DNA from: Rheinheimera maricola
Lineage (GTDB): Bacteria > Pseudomonadota > Gammaproteobacteria > Enterobacterales > Alteromonadaceae
Assembly: GCF_016918075.2 (NCBI RefSeq)
Contig: NZ_JAERPS020000003.1
Span: 248,001-312,000 of the forward strand
DNA: 64,000 nt
Direction: 5' to 3'
A program made the position numbers and the translations under genes. Each line of letters begins with the position of its first letter. Position 1 is the stretch's first letter. Below, one piece after another: positions 54,353 through 62,276 of the stretch. Below the pieces are notes generated by a model. That model was not told the origin of the DNA. It did not search any database and worked only from the letters and a program-made list of their open reading frames with translations.

Positions 54353-54552
54353 TGCTCGGCGACGTTCTCGGCAAGTAAAAACTGCAAATGTTCTTCAACA
54401 GGTATTTGCTTTTCGATGAAGCTAACCCATGCTTGCCAGCTAGATACATCCGCTACATAGTCAGAGCGGGCAGTTACTTGTAAATCACTCAGCGCCTAAG
54501 CCTGAGTTTGTTGATATAACTCAGACTCCAATGTATTTCCTTTTAACAGCAT
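54349..54552 (-). pseudogene. Short remnant gene with in-frame TAG
   Basis: A 68-codon minus-strand frame from ATG (54550-54552), interrupted by TAG at 54496-54498, reading through to ALSDLQVTARSDYVADVSSW and IEKQIPVEEHLQFLLAENVA and a stop at 54349-54351. The amino-acid make-up is that of a normal soluble protein, so this looks like the tail of a decayed gene. Family not recognised. Confidence 0.4.
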
Positions 54553-54902
54553 TCTTAGTTATTTACTGTTTTTAATACGACTTTTTATCCTCCTGATACA
54601 GAATTATGAACCTCCTTCCACCAGACGAAAAAAAACACCAATCATGACAATTGATGCTTTTCTGAACAGCGCAATGAAACGATATTAGAATTTCTTTTTA
54701 AACCTACGTGATGCTAAACCAACCAAGGTTAATGCAAATATAGCAAGTGTTGAAGGTTCAGGTACATCTGCAACAGAGGTAATATTCCCAATGTTAATAG
54801 TCAAGCCATCACGTAAAAATGTGCGGCTAGAATTATCACTGTATGCTGAAATACATCAAAAAAATTCAATCTGATTCCACCAATTAATTAATGCCGAACA
54901 GG
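54353..54902. other. 550-bp stretch without an intact gene
   Basis: Holds two decayed minus-strand gene ends (54349-54552 and 54685-54855) separated by AT-rich sequence with no further signal. Confidence 0.7.
54685..54855 (-). pseudogene. C-terminal remnant of a PEP-CTERM protein gene
   Basis: A 56-codon minus-strand frame following an in-frame stop (54856-54858). It ends with a full PEP-CTERM sorting signal: VPEPSTLAIFALTL, then VGLASRRFKKKF and stop (54685-54687). Upstream residues LRDGLTINIGNITSVAD look like the end of a beta-rich exported domain. No start codon or signal peptide is present, so only the tail survives. Confidence 0.75.
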
Positions 54903-55331
54903 CTAAGCACCCGTGGCTGACTTGCCTAGCGCAGCGCGCAGGATGTCTTTCCATGACACCAGACCAAGCAGGTGACGGTGTTCATCTACCACGGGCAAAC
55001 AACTGATATTATGTTGCAACAACAGCGCTGCGGCCTGCTTTACCGTGCTGTTTTCAGATAGGGTAATAACGGGCGTTATCATCACCTGATGTACTTTTCG
55101 ACTGCGCATAAACACGGCAATAGATGGGTCTGATGCTGAGTCCATTACCGGACTTAACTCGCGAAAATAATCTTTTACCGAGACGATCCCCACCAGGCGA
55201 TTGGTTTGTTCAACTACCGGTACATGTTGAAAACGGGCTTTAGCGAAAACTTCGCGTAAAGAAGCTAAGTTGGCGTCGGCTAAGGTTGTTACCAGCTTAC
55301 TGCGATGGGTCATAATTTGCACAATGCTCAT
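54903..55331 (-). CDS. CBS-domain pair protein
   Basis: A 142-residue protein with two CBS motifs: LVTTLADANLASLREVFAKA with HVPVVEQTNRLVGIVSVKDY, and PVITLSENSTVKQAAALLLQ with SCLPVVDEHRHLLGLVSWKD. It lies 26 bp downstream of pilU on the same strand and could be its last operon gene; CBS proteins are often found next to pilTU in relatives. Role unknown, perhaps nucleotide sensing. Confidence 0.88.
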   Translation of the reverse strand: MSIVQIMTHRSKLVTTLADANLASLREVFAKARFQHVPVVEQTNRLVGIVSVKDYFRELSPVMDSASDPSIAVFMRSRKVHQVMITPVITLSENSTVKQAAALLLQHNISCLPVVDEHRHLLGLVSWKDILRAALGKSATGA

Positions 55332-55357
55332 AACAGCCTCTTTAGCAAAGGTAAAGT

Positions 55358-56482
55358 TTAGTCTTGTTCTTTCTCGAAACCTTCAATGGTAACACCGGAC
55401 AAAAACCCAGCGCCTTTAGTGTCACCACTGCGCAGTTTAATCATCAAGCGCAGATCGTTTGGCGAGTCGGCATGGTGTATTGCGTCTGCATAGCTAATTT
55501 GGCCGCGTTGATACATATCGTACAGTGCCTGATCGAAGGTTTGCATGCCCAGCTCTCGCGATTTGGTCATCACCGACTTAATTTCACCCATTTCACCGCG
55601 GGCGATTAAATCAGCGACCAGTGGCGAATTCAGCAACACCTCAATCGCGGCTAACCGGCCATTACCGTCAGCTGTGGGAATAAGTTGTTGTGCCACGATG
55701 GCTCGCAGGTTCAACGATAAATCAAACAACAGCTTCTGGTGCATCTCTTTAGGTACCAGGTGCATAATGCGGTCGATGGCCTGATTGGCGTTATTAGCGT
55801 GTAAAGTGGCAATACATAAATGGCCAGTTTCAGCAAACGACAGCGCATACTCCATGGTGTCCTGGCTGCGAATTTCACCAATCAAAATAACGTCCGGTGC
55901 CTGTCGCAACGAGCTTTTTAATGCCGCTTCAAATGACTCGGTGTCGATGCCTACTTCGCGCTGAGTAATTAGACTTTTTTGGTGTTCATGGACAAATTCA
56001 ATTGGATCTTCAATGGTGAGGATATGCCCTTTGGTATTTTTATTGCGATAGCCTAACAAGGCAGCCAAAGAGGTAGATTTACCAGTACCCGTACCACCGA
56101 CAAACAGCACCAGGCCCCGTTTGGACATGATGACTTCTTTCATAATGGGTGGTAGCCCCAACTCATCAACATTGGGGATTTTGGTTACGATACGCCGCAC
56201 TACCATGCCCGCACAGTCGCGCTGCCAAAACGCCGACACACGAAAACGTCCGGCTTCATTAGAAATGGCAAAGTTACACTCTTTGCTGGTCATAAACTCT
56301 TGCTGCTGTTTGTCATTCATAGCAGACAGCACAAGCTTAAATGAACCGGCATCGGTCAGCGGTGTTTCATCTATCGGGGTCATTTCACCGTTAATTTTTG
56401 CCGCCACCGGCATGCCGGCGGTAACAAACATATCCGACGCTTTCATCGACACCATTTTTTCAAGAAAATCAACCAGCTGCAT
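55358..56482 (-). CDS. pilU: Type IV pilus retraction ATPase PilU
   Basis: A 374-residue secretion-type hexameric ATPase. Walker A is FVGGTGTGKSTSLAALLGY, Walker B APDVILIGEIRSQDTMEYAL, the His box GHLCIATLHANN, and the Asp box ILTIEDPIEFVHEHQ. The C-terminal end (SGDTKGAGFLSG) and sequence around Walker A identify PilU rather than PilT. It assists PilT in pilus retraction and twitching. Follows pilT by 6 nt. Confidence 0.94.
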   Translation of the reverse strand: MQLVDFLEKMVSMKASDMFVTAGMPVAAKINGEMTPIDETPLTDAGSFKLVLSAMNDKQQQEFMTSKECNFAISNEAGRFRVSAFWQRDCAGMVVRRIVTKIPNVDELGLPPIMKEVIMSKRGLVLFVGGTGTGKSTSLAALLGYRNKNTKGHILTIEDPIEFVHEHQKSLITQREVGIDTESFEAALKSSLRQAPDVILIGEIRSQDTMEYALSFAETGHLCIATLHANNANQAIDRIMHLVPKEMHQKLLFDLSLNLRAIVAQQLIPTADGNGRLAAIEVLLNSPLVADLIARGEMGEIKSVMTKSRELGMQTFDQALYDMYQRGQISYADAIHHADSPNDLRLMIKLRSGDTKGAGFLSGVTIEGFEKEQD

Positions 56483-56488
56483 AATGTT

Positions 56489-57541
56489 CTATATCCTACC
56501 CATGGCGCCAAAGGTGTTTTTGTCCTGCGCTTTGGACGCCGCATCTTTTTGCGACACCAAACCACGGTTTACCAAGTTGACCAGACACTGATCCATAGTT
56601 TGCATACCATGGGATGCACCGGTTTGAATAACAGAGTACATCTGGGCTATTTTGTCTTCACGAATAAGGTTTCGTATTGCCGGCAAGCCAACCATAATTT
56701 CGTGTGCCGCAATACGGCCGCCGCCAATTTTTTTCAGCAGTGTTTGCGAGATAACGGCACGTAGCGACTCTGACAACATTGAACGCACCATGTCTTTTTC
56801 TTCGCCGGGGAATACGTCGATAATACGGTCTATGGTTTTCGGCGCTGAGGTGGTATGCAAAGTACCAAATACCAAATGGCCGGTTTCAGCTGCGGTCATT
56901 GCCAGGCGTATGGTTTCTAAATCACGTAATTCACCCACCAGAATAACGTCGGGATCTTCACGCAGTGCAGAGCGCAACGCATTACTGAAACTGTGCGTAT
57001 CACGATGCACTTCACGCTGGTTTATCAGGCAAAGCTTATTGTTGTGCACAAATTCGATAGGATCTTCAATAGTCAGAATATGGTCGTGGCGCATGGTGTT
57101 AATGTAATCGATCATCGCCGCCAGGGTAGTACTTTTACCTGAACCGGTAGGTCCGGTTACCAGTACCAAACCACGTGGGTTTTCTGAAATAGTTTTGAAG
57201 ATATCAGGCGCGCCTAAATCGTCCAGTGTTAATACTTCGCTGGGGATAGTACGGAACACAGCGGCCGCGCCCCGGTTTTGCACAAAGGCATTAACACGAA
57301 ACCGCGCCAGGTTTGGCACTTCAAAAGAAAAATCCGACTCGAGATGTTCTTCGTATTCTTTGCGCTGTTTGTCGGTCATAATCTCGTACACCAGCGCATG
57401 CACATCTTTATGCGTTAAGGCTGGTATATTTAATTTACGCACATCGCCATCTACCCTGATTAATGGCGGTACGCCGGCAGACAAGTGTAAATCTGATGCT
57501 TTATGCTGCACACTAAAGGCTAATAATTCGGTAATATCCAT
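56489..57541 (-). CDS. pilT: Type IV pilus retraction ATPase PilT
   Basis: A 350-residue ATPase starting MDITELLAFSVQHKASDLHLS. It has Walker A TGPTGSGKSTTLAAMIDYIN, Asp box ILTIEDPIEFVH, Walker B DPDVILVGELRDLETIRLAM, His box GHLVFGTLHTTSA, and the AIRNLIREDKIAQMYS motif typical of PilT. It powers pilus retraction. The ATG at 57541 matches family length; an upstream ATG adds 17 unrelated residues that reach into yggS. Divergent from yggS. Confidence 0.96.
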   Translation of the reverse strand: MDITELLAFSVQHKASDLHLSAGVPPLIRVDGDVRKLNIPALTHKDVHALVYEIMTDKQRKEYEEHLESDFSFEVPNLARFRVNAFVQNRGAAAVFRTIPSEVLTLDDLGAPDIFKTISENPRGLVLVTGPTGSGKSTTLAAMIDYINTMRHDHILTIEDPIEFVHNNKLCLINQREVHRDTHSFSNALRSALREDPDVILVGELRDLETIRLAMTAAETGHLVFGTLHTTSAPKTIDRIIDVFPGEEKDMVRSMLSESLRAVISQTLLKKIGGGRIAAHEIMVGLPAIRNLIREDKIAQMYSVIQTGASHGMQTMDQCLVNLVNRGLVSQKDAASKAQDKNTFGAMGRI

Positions 57542-57571
57542 GACAACTTTTACTCCACTTTGCCAATTAAT

Positions 57572-58258
57572 ATGAATAACATAGCAGAACAACTACAGCT
57601 CGCCTATCACAACCTTGCACAAAAATGCGCGCAAGTGTCCATTTGCGCGGACAAAGTACAACTGCTGGCCGTGAGTAAAACTAAACCGGTAGAGCACATT
57701 GTCAGTGCTTATCAGGCTGGCCAACGCCAGTTTGCTGAAAATTACCCGCAAGAACTGGCAAAAAAAGCAGAGCAATTGGCCAATTACCCTGATATTGGCT
57801 GGCACTTTATTGGCCCGTTGCAATCGAACAAAACAAAACTGGTGGCCGAACATGCCCACTGGATACACAGTATTGAGCGGTTAAAAATCGCTCAGCGCTT
57901 AGCCGCACAACGCCCGGCAACTATGGCTAAACTTAACGTATTATTACAGATAAACATTAGTGCTGAAGCCAGTAAGGCCGGTATCAATGCCGCACAGATG
58001 CTGCCACTGGCTGAGGCAGTAAGTCAGTTGCCACAACTTGAACTCAAAGGCCTGATGGCGATACCGGCACCGGGCGATGGAGAACAGGCCTTTGCTGCCA
58101 TGCAACAGTTATCCAAGCAGTTACAGCAGCACTATCCGCAAGCTACTGAATTATCTATGGGAATGTCAGATGACTGGCCTTTGGCTCTGACATATGGCGC
58201 AACTATGATACGATTAGGCACCGCAATTTTTGGTGCAAGAGATTATCAACAGGAATGA
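57572..58258 (+). CDS. yggS: PLP homeostasis protein YggS (PROSC family)
   Basis: A 228-residue PLP-binding barrel protein. The PLP lysine is in LLAVSKTKPVEHI, followed by GQRQFAENYPQEL, WHFIGPLQSNKTKLVAEH and the phosphate-binding LSMGMSDDWPLALTYGATMIRLGTAIFG. It keeps pyridoxal phosphate balanced. The ATG at 57572 (MNNIAEQL) lines up with the E. coli start; an upstream TTG is unlikely. First gene of yggS-proC-yggT-yggU. Confidence 0.94.
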   Translation: MNNIAEQLQLAYHNLAQKCAQVSICADKVQLLAVSKTKPVEHIVSAYQAGQRQFAENYPQELAKKAEQLANYPDIGWHFIGPLQSNKTKLVAEHAHWIHSIERLKIAQRLAAQRPATMAKLNVLLQINISAEASKAGINAAQMLPLAEAVSQLPQLELKGLMAIPAPGDGEQAFAAMQQLSKQLQQHYPQATELSMGMSDDWPLALTYGATMIRLGTAIFGARDYQQE

Positions 58259-59082
58259 CAAAGCAGATGAATGACAATATGGTTGCCTTTATTGGTGCTG
58301 GTAATATGGCTCGCTGTGTTATCGCAGCTATGGTAAATGCCGGCTATCCGGCTGACAATATTATTGCCGCCAATCGCAGCCAGCCTAAACTTACTGCCCT
58401 AGCGGCAGACTACGGTATTCAAACTACGCTGGATAATATTGAAGCAGTAAAAAAAGCGGATGTTATTGTGTTGGCAGTAAAACCGCAGATGATGCAGGAA
58501 TTGTGCGCGGCGCTTATTGCCGCAGCCCCGGAGATAGCCGAAAAACTGTTTGTTACGCTGGCTGCCGGCATCACTGCCGCCCGTTATCAGCAATGGTTGG
58601 GCGATATTCGTCTGGTGCGGGCAATGCCTAATACCCCGTCATTGGTTCAACTGGGGGTTAGCGGTTTGTTTCCTACTGGCTGCTCTAATTATGAAAAAGC
58701 TTTTGTTGATCACATGTTCAGTGGCACCGGCATCACGGTATGGCTGGATAACGAAGCGCAGATTGACCATGTTATTGCCGTTACCGGCAGTTCACCGGCC
58801 TACTTCTTTTTCTTTATGCAAGCGATGCAACAAGTGGCCGAACAACTAGGCTTTGATGCAGCCCAGGCCAAAAAAATGGTGGCGCAAACCGCACTAGGTG
58901 CAGCGACTATGGCCCTTACCAGCGAACACAGTTTTGCTGAGCTGAGGGCGCAGGTTACGTCAAAAGGCGGTACTACGCACGAGGCAGTAACCACCTTTGC
59001 TGAACAAGGCCTTGAAAAAATGGTTTCTGATGCCATGTATGCCGCTATTAAGCGGGCGCAGGAAATGGCGCAAAGCCTATAA
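58255..59082 (+). CDS. proC: Pyrroline-5-carboxylate reductase ProC
   Basis: A 275-residue NAD(P)H-dependent enzyme, last step of proline synthesis. The Rossmann motif AFIGAGNMARCVIAAMV, ILAVKPQMM-type VIVLAVKPQMMQE, RAMPNTPSLVQLGVSGLF and the C-terminal VTSKGGTTHEAVTTFAEQGL are all present. The start overlaps the yggS stop (ATGA); a second ATG four codons in is also possible. The yggS-proC pair is conserved. Confidence 0.95.
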   Translation: MTKQMNDNMVAFIGAGNMARCVIAAMVNAGYPADNIIAANRSQPKLTALAADYGIQTTLDNIEAVKKADVIVLAVKPQMMQELCAALIAAAPEIAEKLFVTLAAGITAARYQQWLGDIRLVRAMPNTPSLVQLGVSGLFPTGCSNYEKAFVDHMFSGTGITVWLDNEAQIDHVIAVTGSSPAYFFFFMQAMQQVAEQLGFDAAQAKKMVAQTALGAATMALTSEHSFAELRAQVTSKGGTTHEAVTTFAEQGLEKMVSDAMYAAIKRAQEMAQSL

Positions 59083-59112
59083 TAATGCCTTTTTTATGAT
59101 GCGGAGAACCTG

Positions 59113-59652
59113 ATGCAAGCTGTGCTATTTCTAATTGATACTGCCTTTAGTCTGTACCTTATGGTTATGATATTGCGCTTGTGGTTACAACTGGTGCGAG
59201 CCGATTTTTACAACCCGTTTAGCCAGTTTGTGGTAAAAGCCACCAACCCACTGGTACTGCCGCTACGCCGTGTTATTCCTAGCATCGGTAGCATGGACAG
59301 TGCAACTCTATTACTAGCTTATGGCATTATGCTGGCTAAATTGCTAATTATGCAGTTGATTAGCAGCGGTCAGGTTGTATTAGTCCCTAGTCTTATCTTC
59401 GCTGTCATTTTTCTGTTGAAAGAAATTTTTACTTTGCTGTTTTGGATCCTGGTGATCCGCGCCTTGCTTAGCTGGTTCAGCCAAGGCAGAAGCCCGGTCG
59501 AGTATGTTATGCACCAATTAACTGAACCACTGCTGCGCCCGATACGCCGTATTCTGCCACCGCTGGGAGGGCTGGATTTATCGGTGCTGGTGGTATTGGT
59601 TGGTTTGCAGTTTCTAAATATTTTGTTTAGCAGCTGGTTTCCTGGCCTTTGA
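59113..59652 (+). CDS. yggT: YggT-family membrane protein
   Basis: A 179-residue inner-membrane protein of the YggT family with four predicted helices in two repeats, each containing the N-P-(F/L)[11 protein letters not shown] or [16 protein letters not shown] type loop. It has been linked to osmotic or potassium tolerance in other bacteria, but the mechanism is open. It lies 30 nt after proC and overlaps yggU. Confidence 0.9.
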   Translation: MQAVLFLIDTAFSLYLMVMILRLWLQLVRADFYNPFSQFVVKATNPLVLPLRRVIPSIGSMDSATLLLAYGIMLAKLLIMQLISSGQVVLVPSLIFAVIFLLKEIFTLLFWILVIRALLSWFSQGRSPVEYVMHQLTEPLLRPIRRILPPLGGLDLSVLVVLVGLQFLNILFSSWFPGL

Positions 59653-59945
59653 CATGTGTTACGTCTAGCGGCAGCGATATCCGCTTAAAGCTATATATTC
59701 AGCCCAAAGCCAGCCGCGATTGCTGGGCTGGCCGGCATGGCGATGAGCTGAAAATTGCTATTACTGCCCCCCCTGTTGACGGCAAAGCTAACGCCCACCT
59801 ACAAAAATATCTGGCGAAAAGTTTTGCCGTGGCCAAATCACAGGTAATTATTGAAAAAGGTGTACTGGGCCGGCACAAAACCGTGTTAATTATTGCACCA
59901 AAACAGCTACCCGAGCTGGTAAAAAGCCAGTTAGCCTTAGCCTGA
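59649..59945 (+). CDS. yggU: DUF167 family protein YggU
   Basis: A 98-residue protein of the DUF167/YggU family, with [36 protein letters not shown] and [16 protein letters not shown] matching E. coli YggU closely. Function unknown. The likely start is the TTG at 59649 overlapping the yggT stop (TTGA); no ATG in frame precedes the conserved part. Confidence 0.9.
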   Translation: MTCVTSSGSDIRLKLYIQPKASRDCWAGRHGDELKIAITAPPVDGKANAHLQKYLAKSFAVAKSQVIIEKGVLGRHKTVLIIAPKQLPELVKSQLALA

Positions 59946-59987
59946 GGCGCTATACTTAAGCGCCAAACGACAACGTTGGAGAATAAA

Positions 59988-60410
59988 ATGAACCGTTTTC
60001 TGCTGGCTTTTTTACTTGGGCTCTCGCTTTGTCTGCCAGCCCAAGCCGAACAAATGCAACAACTGGGCGCTTGGGACGTGCACTATATTGCCTTCCCCGC
60101 ACCGTTAATAACTGCAGAGATCGCACAACAGTACCGGCTGCAGCGTAGCAAATACAACGGCATAGTTAATATTTCAGTGCTGGACAGCAGTTCAAAACAG
60201 GCACAAAAAGTGACCATTAGCGGCGTTGCTAAAGACTTACAAGGCCGCCAGCGCAAGCTGGAATTTAGCGAAGTGATTGAAGGCGATGCAGTGTACTATC
60301 TGGCACAGCTGCCCTTTCGCCACGAACAGCGCTTTAGTTTTACCTTCACTATCAGCAATGGCAACCAAAGCCAGCAGCTGAAATTCGACCAGACCTTTTA
60401 CGTAGATTAA
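59988..60410 (+). CDS. DUF4426 exported protein
   Basis: A 140-residue protein with a signal peptide (FLLAFLLGLSLCLPAQA) and a beta-rich DUF4426 domain (GAWDVHYIAFPAPLITAEIAQQY, YNGIVNISVLD, RFSFTFTISNGN). Family function unknown. The ATG at 59988 has GGAGAA upstream; a TTG four codons earlier is rejected. It keeps the usual place between yggU and rdgB. Confidence 0.88.
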   Translation: MNRFLLAFLLGLSLCLPAQAEQMQQLGAWDVHYIAFPAPLITAEIAQQYRLQRSKYNGIVNISVLDSSSKQAQKVTISGVAKDLQGRQRKLEFSEVIEGDAVYYLAQLPFRHEQRFSFTFTISNGNQSQQLKFDQTFYVD

Positions 60411-60419
60411 CCTTATCCT

Positions 60420-61025
60420 ATGACAACTAAAATTGTGCTGGCTACTGGCAATAAAGGTAAAGTAGCAGAATTAAGCCAGATGCTGGCACCGTTTAACGTT
60501 AGTGTAATACCGCAATCTGAACTGGGTGTAACCGACGCCGATGAAACCGGGCTGAGCTTTATTGAAAATGCCATTATCAAAGCCCGCCATGCTGCGCTGG
60601 TAACCGGTTTGCCAGCAATAGCCGATGACTCTGGCCTCGCAGTCGATGCCCTTTCCGGCGCGCCGGGCATCTACTCCGCCCGTTACGCCGGCGAGGCAGC
60701 AAGCGATAGTGCCAACACCACTAAATTACTTAAAGCCTTAAACGACGTGCCCGATAACCAGCGCAGCGCTCAATTTCATTGTGTATTGGTGTATATGCGC
60801 CATGCCGAAGACCCTACTCCGTTGGTATGCCACGGCATCTGGCACGGCAGTATTACCCGGGCGCCAGCAGGTAATGCGGGCTTTGGTTACGATCCGGTGT
60901 TTTATCTGGCCGATGAAGGCTGTACCAGCGCTGAGCTGAGCAGGCAGCGCAAGCAGCAACTTAGCCATCGAGGTAAGGCCCTGGTACAGTTGCTCACTCA
61001 ACTGCAATTGTTGCAGGCAGGATAA
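60420..61025 (+). CDS. rdgB: dITP/XTP pyrophosphatase RdgB
   Basis: A 201-residue house-cleaning nucleotidase of the Ham1 family that removes non-canonical purine triphosphates before they enter DNA. Family motifs are clear: [66 protein letters not shown] and LSHRGKAL. Three nt before hemW. Confidence 0.96.
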   Translation: MTTKIVLATGNKGKVAELSQMLAPFNVSVIPQSELGVTDADETGLSFIENAIIKARHAALVTGLPAIADDSGLAVDALSGAPGIYSARYAGEAASDSANTTKLLKALNDVPDNQRSAQFHCVLVYMRHAEDPTPLVCHGIWHGSITRAPAGNAGFGYDPVFYLADEGCTSAELSRQRKQQLSHRGKALVQLLTQLQLLQAG

Positions 61026-61028
61026 TCC

Positions 61029-62171
61029 GTGGCCCTGCAATTACCGCCTCTGGCGCTGTATATCCACATTCCCTGGTGCATTCAGAAATGTCCTTATTGC
61101 GACTTTAACTCGCATGCCGTAAAGCAGGGTATTCCAGAGCAGGAATACATTGCCCATCTATTGGCCGACTTAGCCCAGGATGCTCCCTTGGTGACAGGAC
61201 GCACGGTCAGCAGTATCTTTATTGGCGGTGGTACGCCCAGCGTATTTTCCGCCGCAGGTATTGGCCAGATATTAACCGGTGTAAAACAGCAGCTAACCTG
61301 CGCGGCCGATATGGAAGTGACCATGGAAGCTAACCCTGGTACTGTTGAAGCTGAACGCTTTGCTGGCTACGTTGGCGCTGGCGTAACACGATTTTCTATT
61401 GGTGTTCAAAGCTTTCAAACAGCCCAGCTAAAAGCGCTGGGGCGCATTCACGATGCCAATGAGGCTATCCGTGCAGCGGAACTCGCCCAGGCACTGCCAT
61501 TACAAAGTTTTAATTTGGATTTAATGCACGGCTTGCCGGAGCAAAATGTTAGCGGTGCACTGGCAGACTTACAGCAAGCCATAGATTTAGCCCCGCCGCA
61601 TCTGTCCTGGTATCAGTTGACTATTGAGCCCAATACCGCTTTTGCCTCCCGCCCGCCGCTGCTACCACCGGATGACACCTTATGGGATATTCAGCAGCAG
61701 GGCTTGGATTTGCTACAACAACATGGTTATCAACAATATGAGATCTCGGCCTATGCCAAAACCGGCCAGCAGTGCCGGCATAATTTAAACTATTGGCGCT
61801 ATGGCGACTATTTGGGTATTGGCTGCGGTGCACACGGCAAAATTACCTTGCCTTCGCGCAATGCCATTTTACGTACTGTAAAAATTAAACATCCTAAAGG
61901 CTACATGGACATTAGCCGTGGCTACATGGATAGTCGCGAGCAAGTTGCCGCTGAAGACCGGGCATTTGAATTTTTTATGAACCGCTTTCGCTTGTTAGAG
62001 CCCTGCCCAATTGCAGAATTTACCGCTTACACTGGCTTAGCACTAAGCAGCATCGGAACAGCGATTAACACCGCTGAACAAAAAGGCCTGTTAACCGTTA
62101 CGCCTACACATTGGCAAATAACGGCTAACGGCGCCCGTTATCTGAACGATTTGCTCGAGCTATTTATCTAG
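61029..62171 (+). CDS. hemW: Heme chaperone HemW (radical SAM protein)
   Basis: A 380-residue radical SAM protein resembling coproporphyrinogen III oxidase but acting as a heme chaperone. The Fe-S motif CxxxCxxC is in IPWCIQKCPYCDFNSH, followed by FIGGGTPSVFSAAGIGQIL, TMEANPGTVEAERF and FSIGVQSFQTAQLKALGRIHD. It lacks nothing obvious. Starts with GTG; a weak AGGA lies upstream. Confidence 0.94.
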   Translation: MALQLPPLALYIHIPWCIQKCPYCDFNSHAVKQGIPEQEYIAHLLADLAQDAPLVTGRTVSSIFIGGGTPSVFSAAGIGQILTGVKQQLTCAADMEVTMEANPGTVEAERFAGYVGAGVTRFSIGVQSFQTAQLKALGRIHDANEAIRAAELAQALPLQSFNLDLMHGLPEQNVSGALADLQQAIDLAPPHLSWYQLTIEPNTAFASRPPLLPPDDTLWDIQQQGLDLLQQHGYQQYEISAYAKTGQQCRHNLNYWRYGDYLGIGCGAHGKITLPSRNAILRTVKIKHPKGYMDISRGYMDSREQVAAEDRAFEFFMNRFRLLEPCPIAEFTAYTGLALSSIGTAINTAEQKGLLTVTPTHWQITANGARYLNDLLELFI

Positions 62172-62276
62172 GGCGTGTTGCACGTAGCTTGCGGTAGGTA
62201 GACTTTTAATCCGGTGGCAGTGGCGTAGAATAAAATTACAATACTAACGATAACTTCGCTTACAAAGGGAACATCA

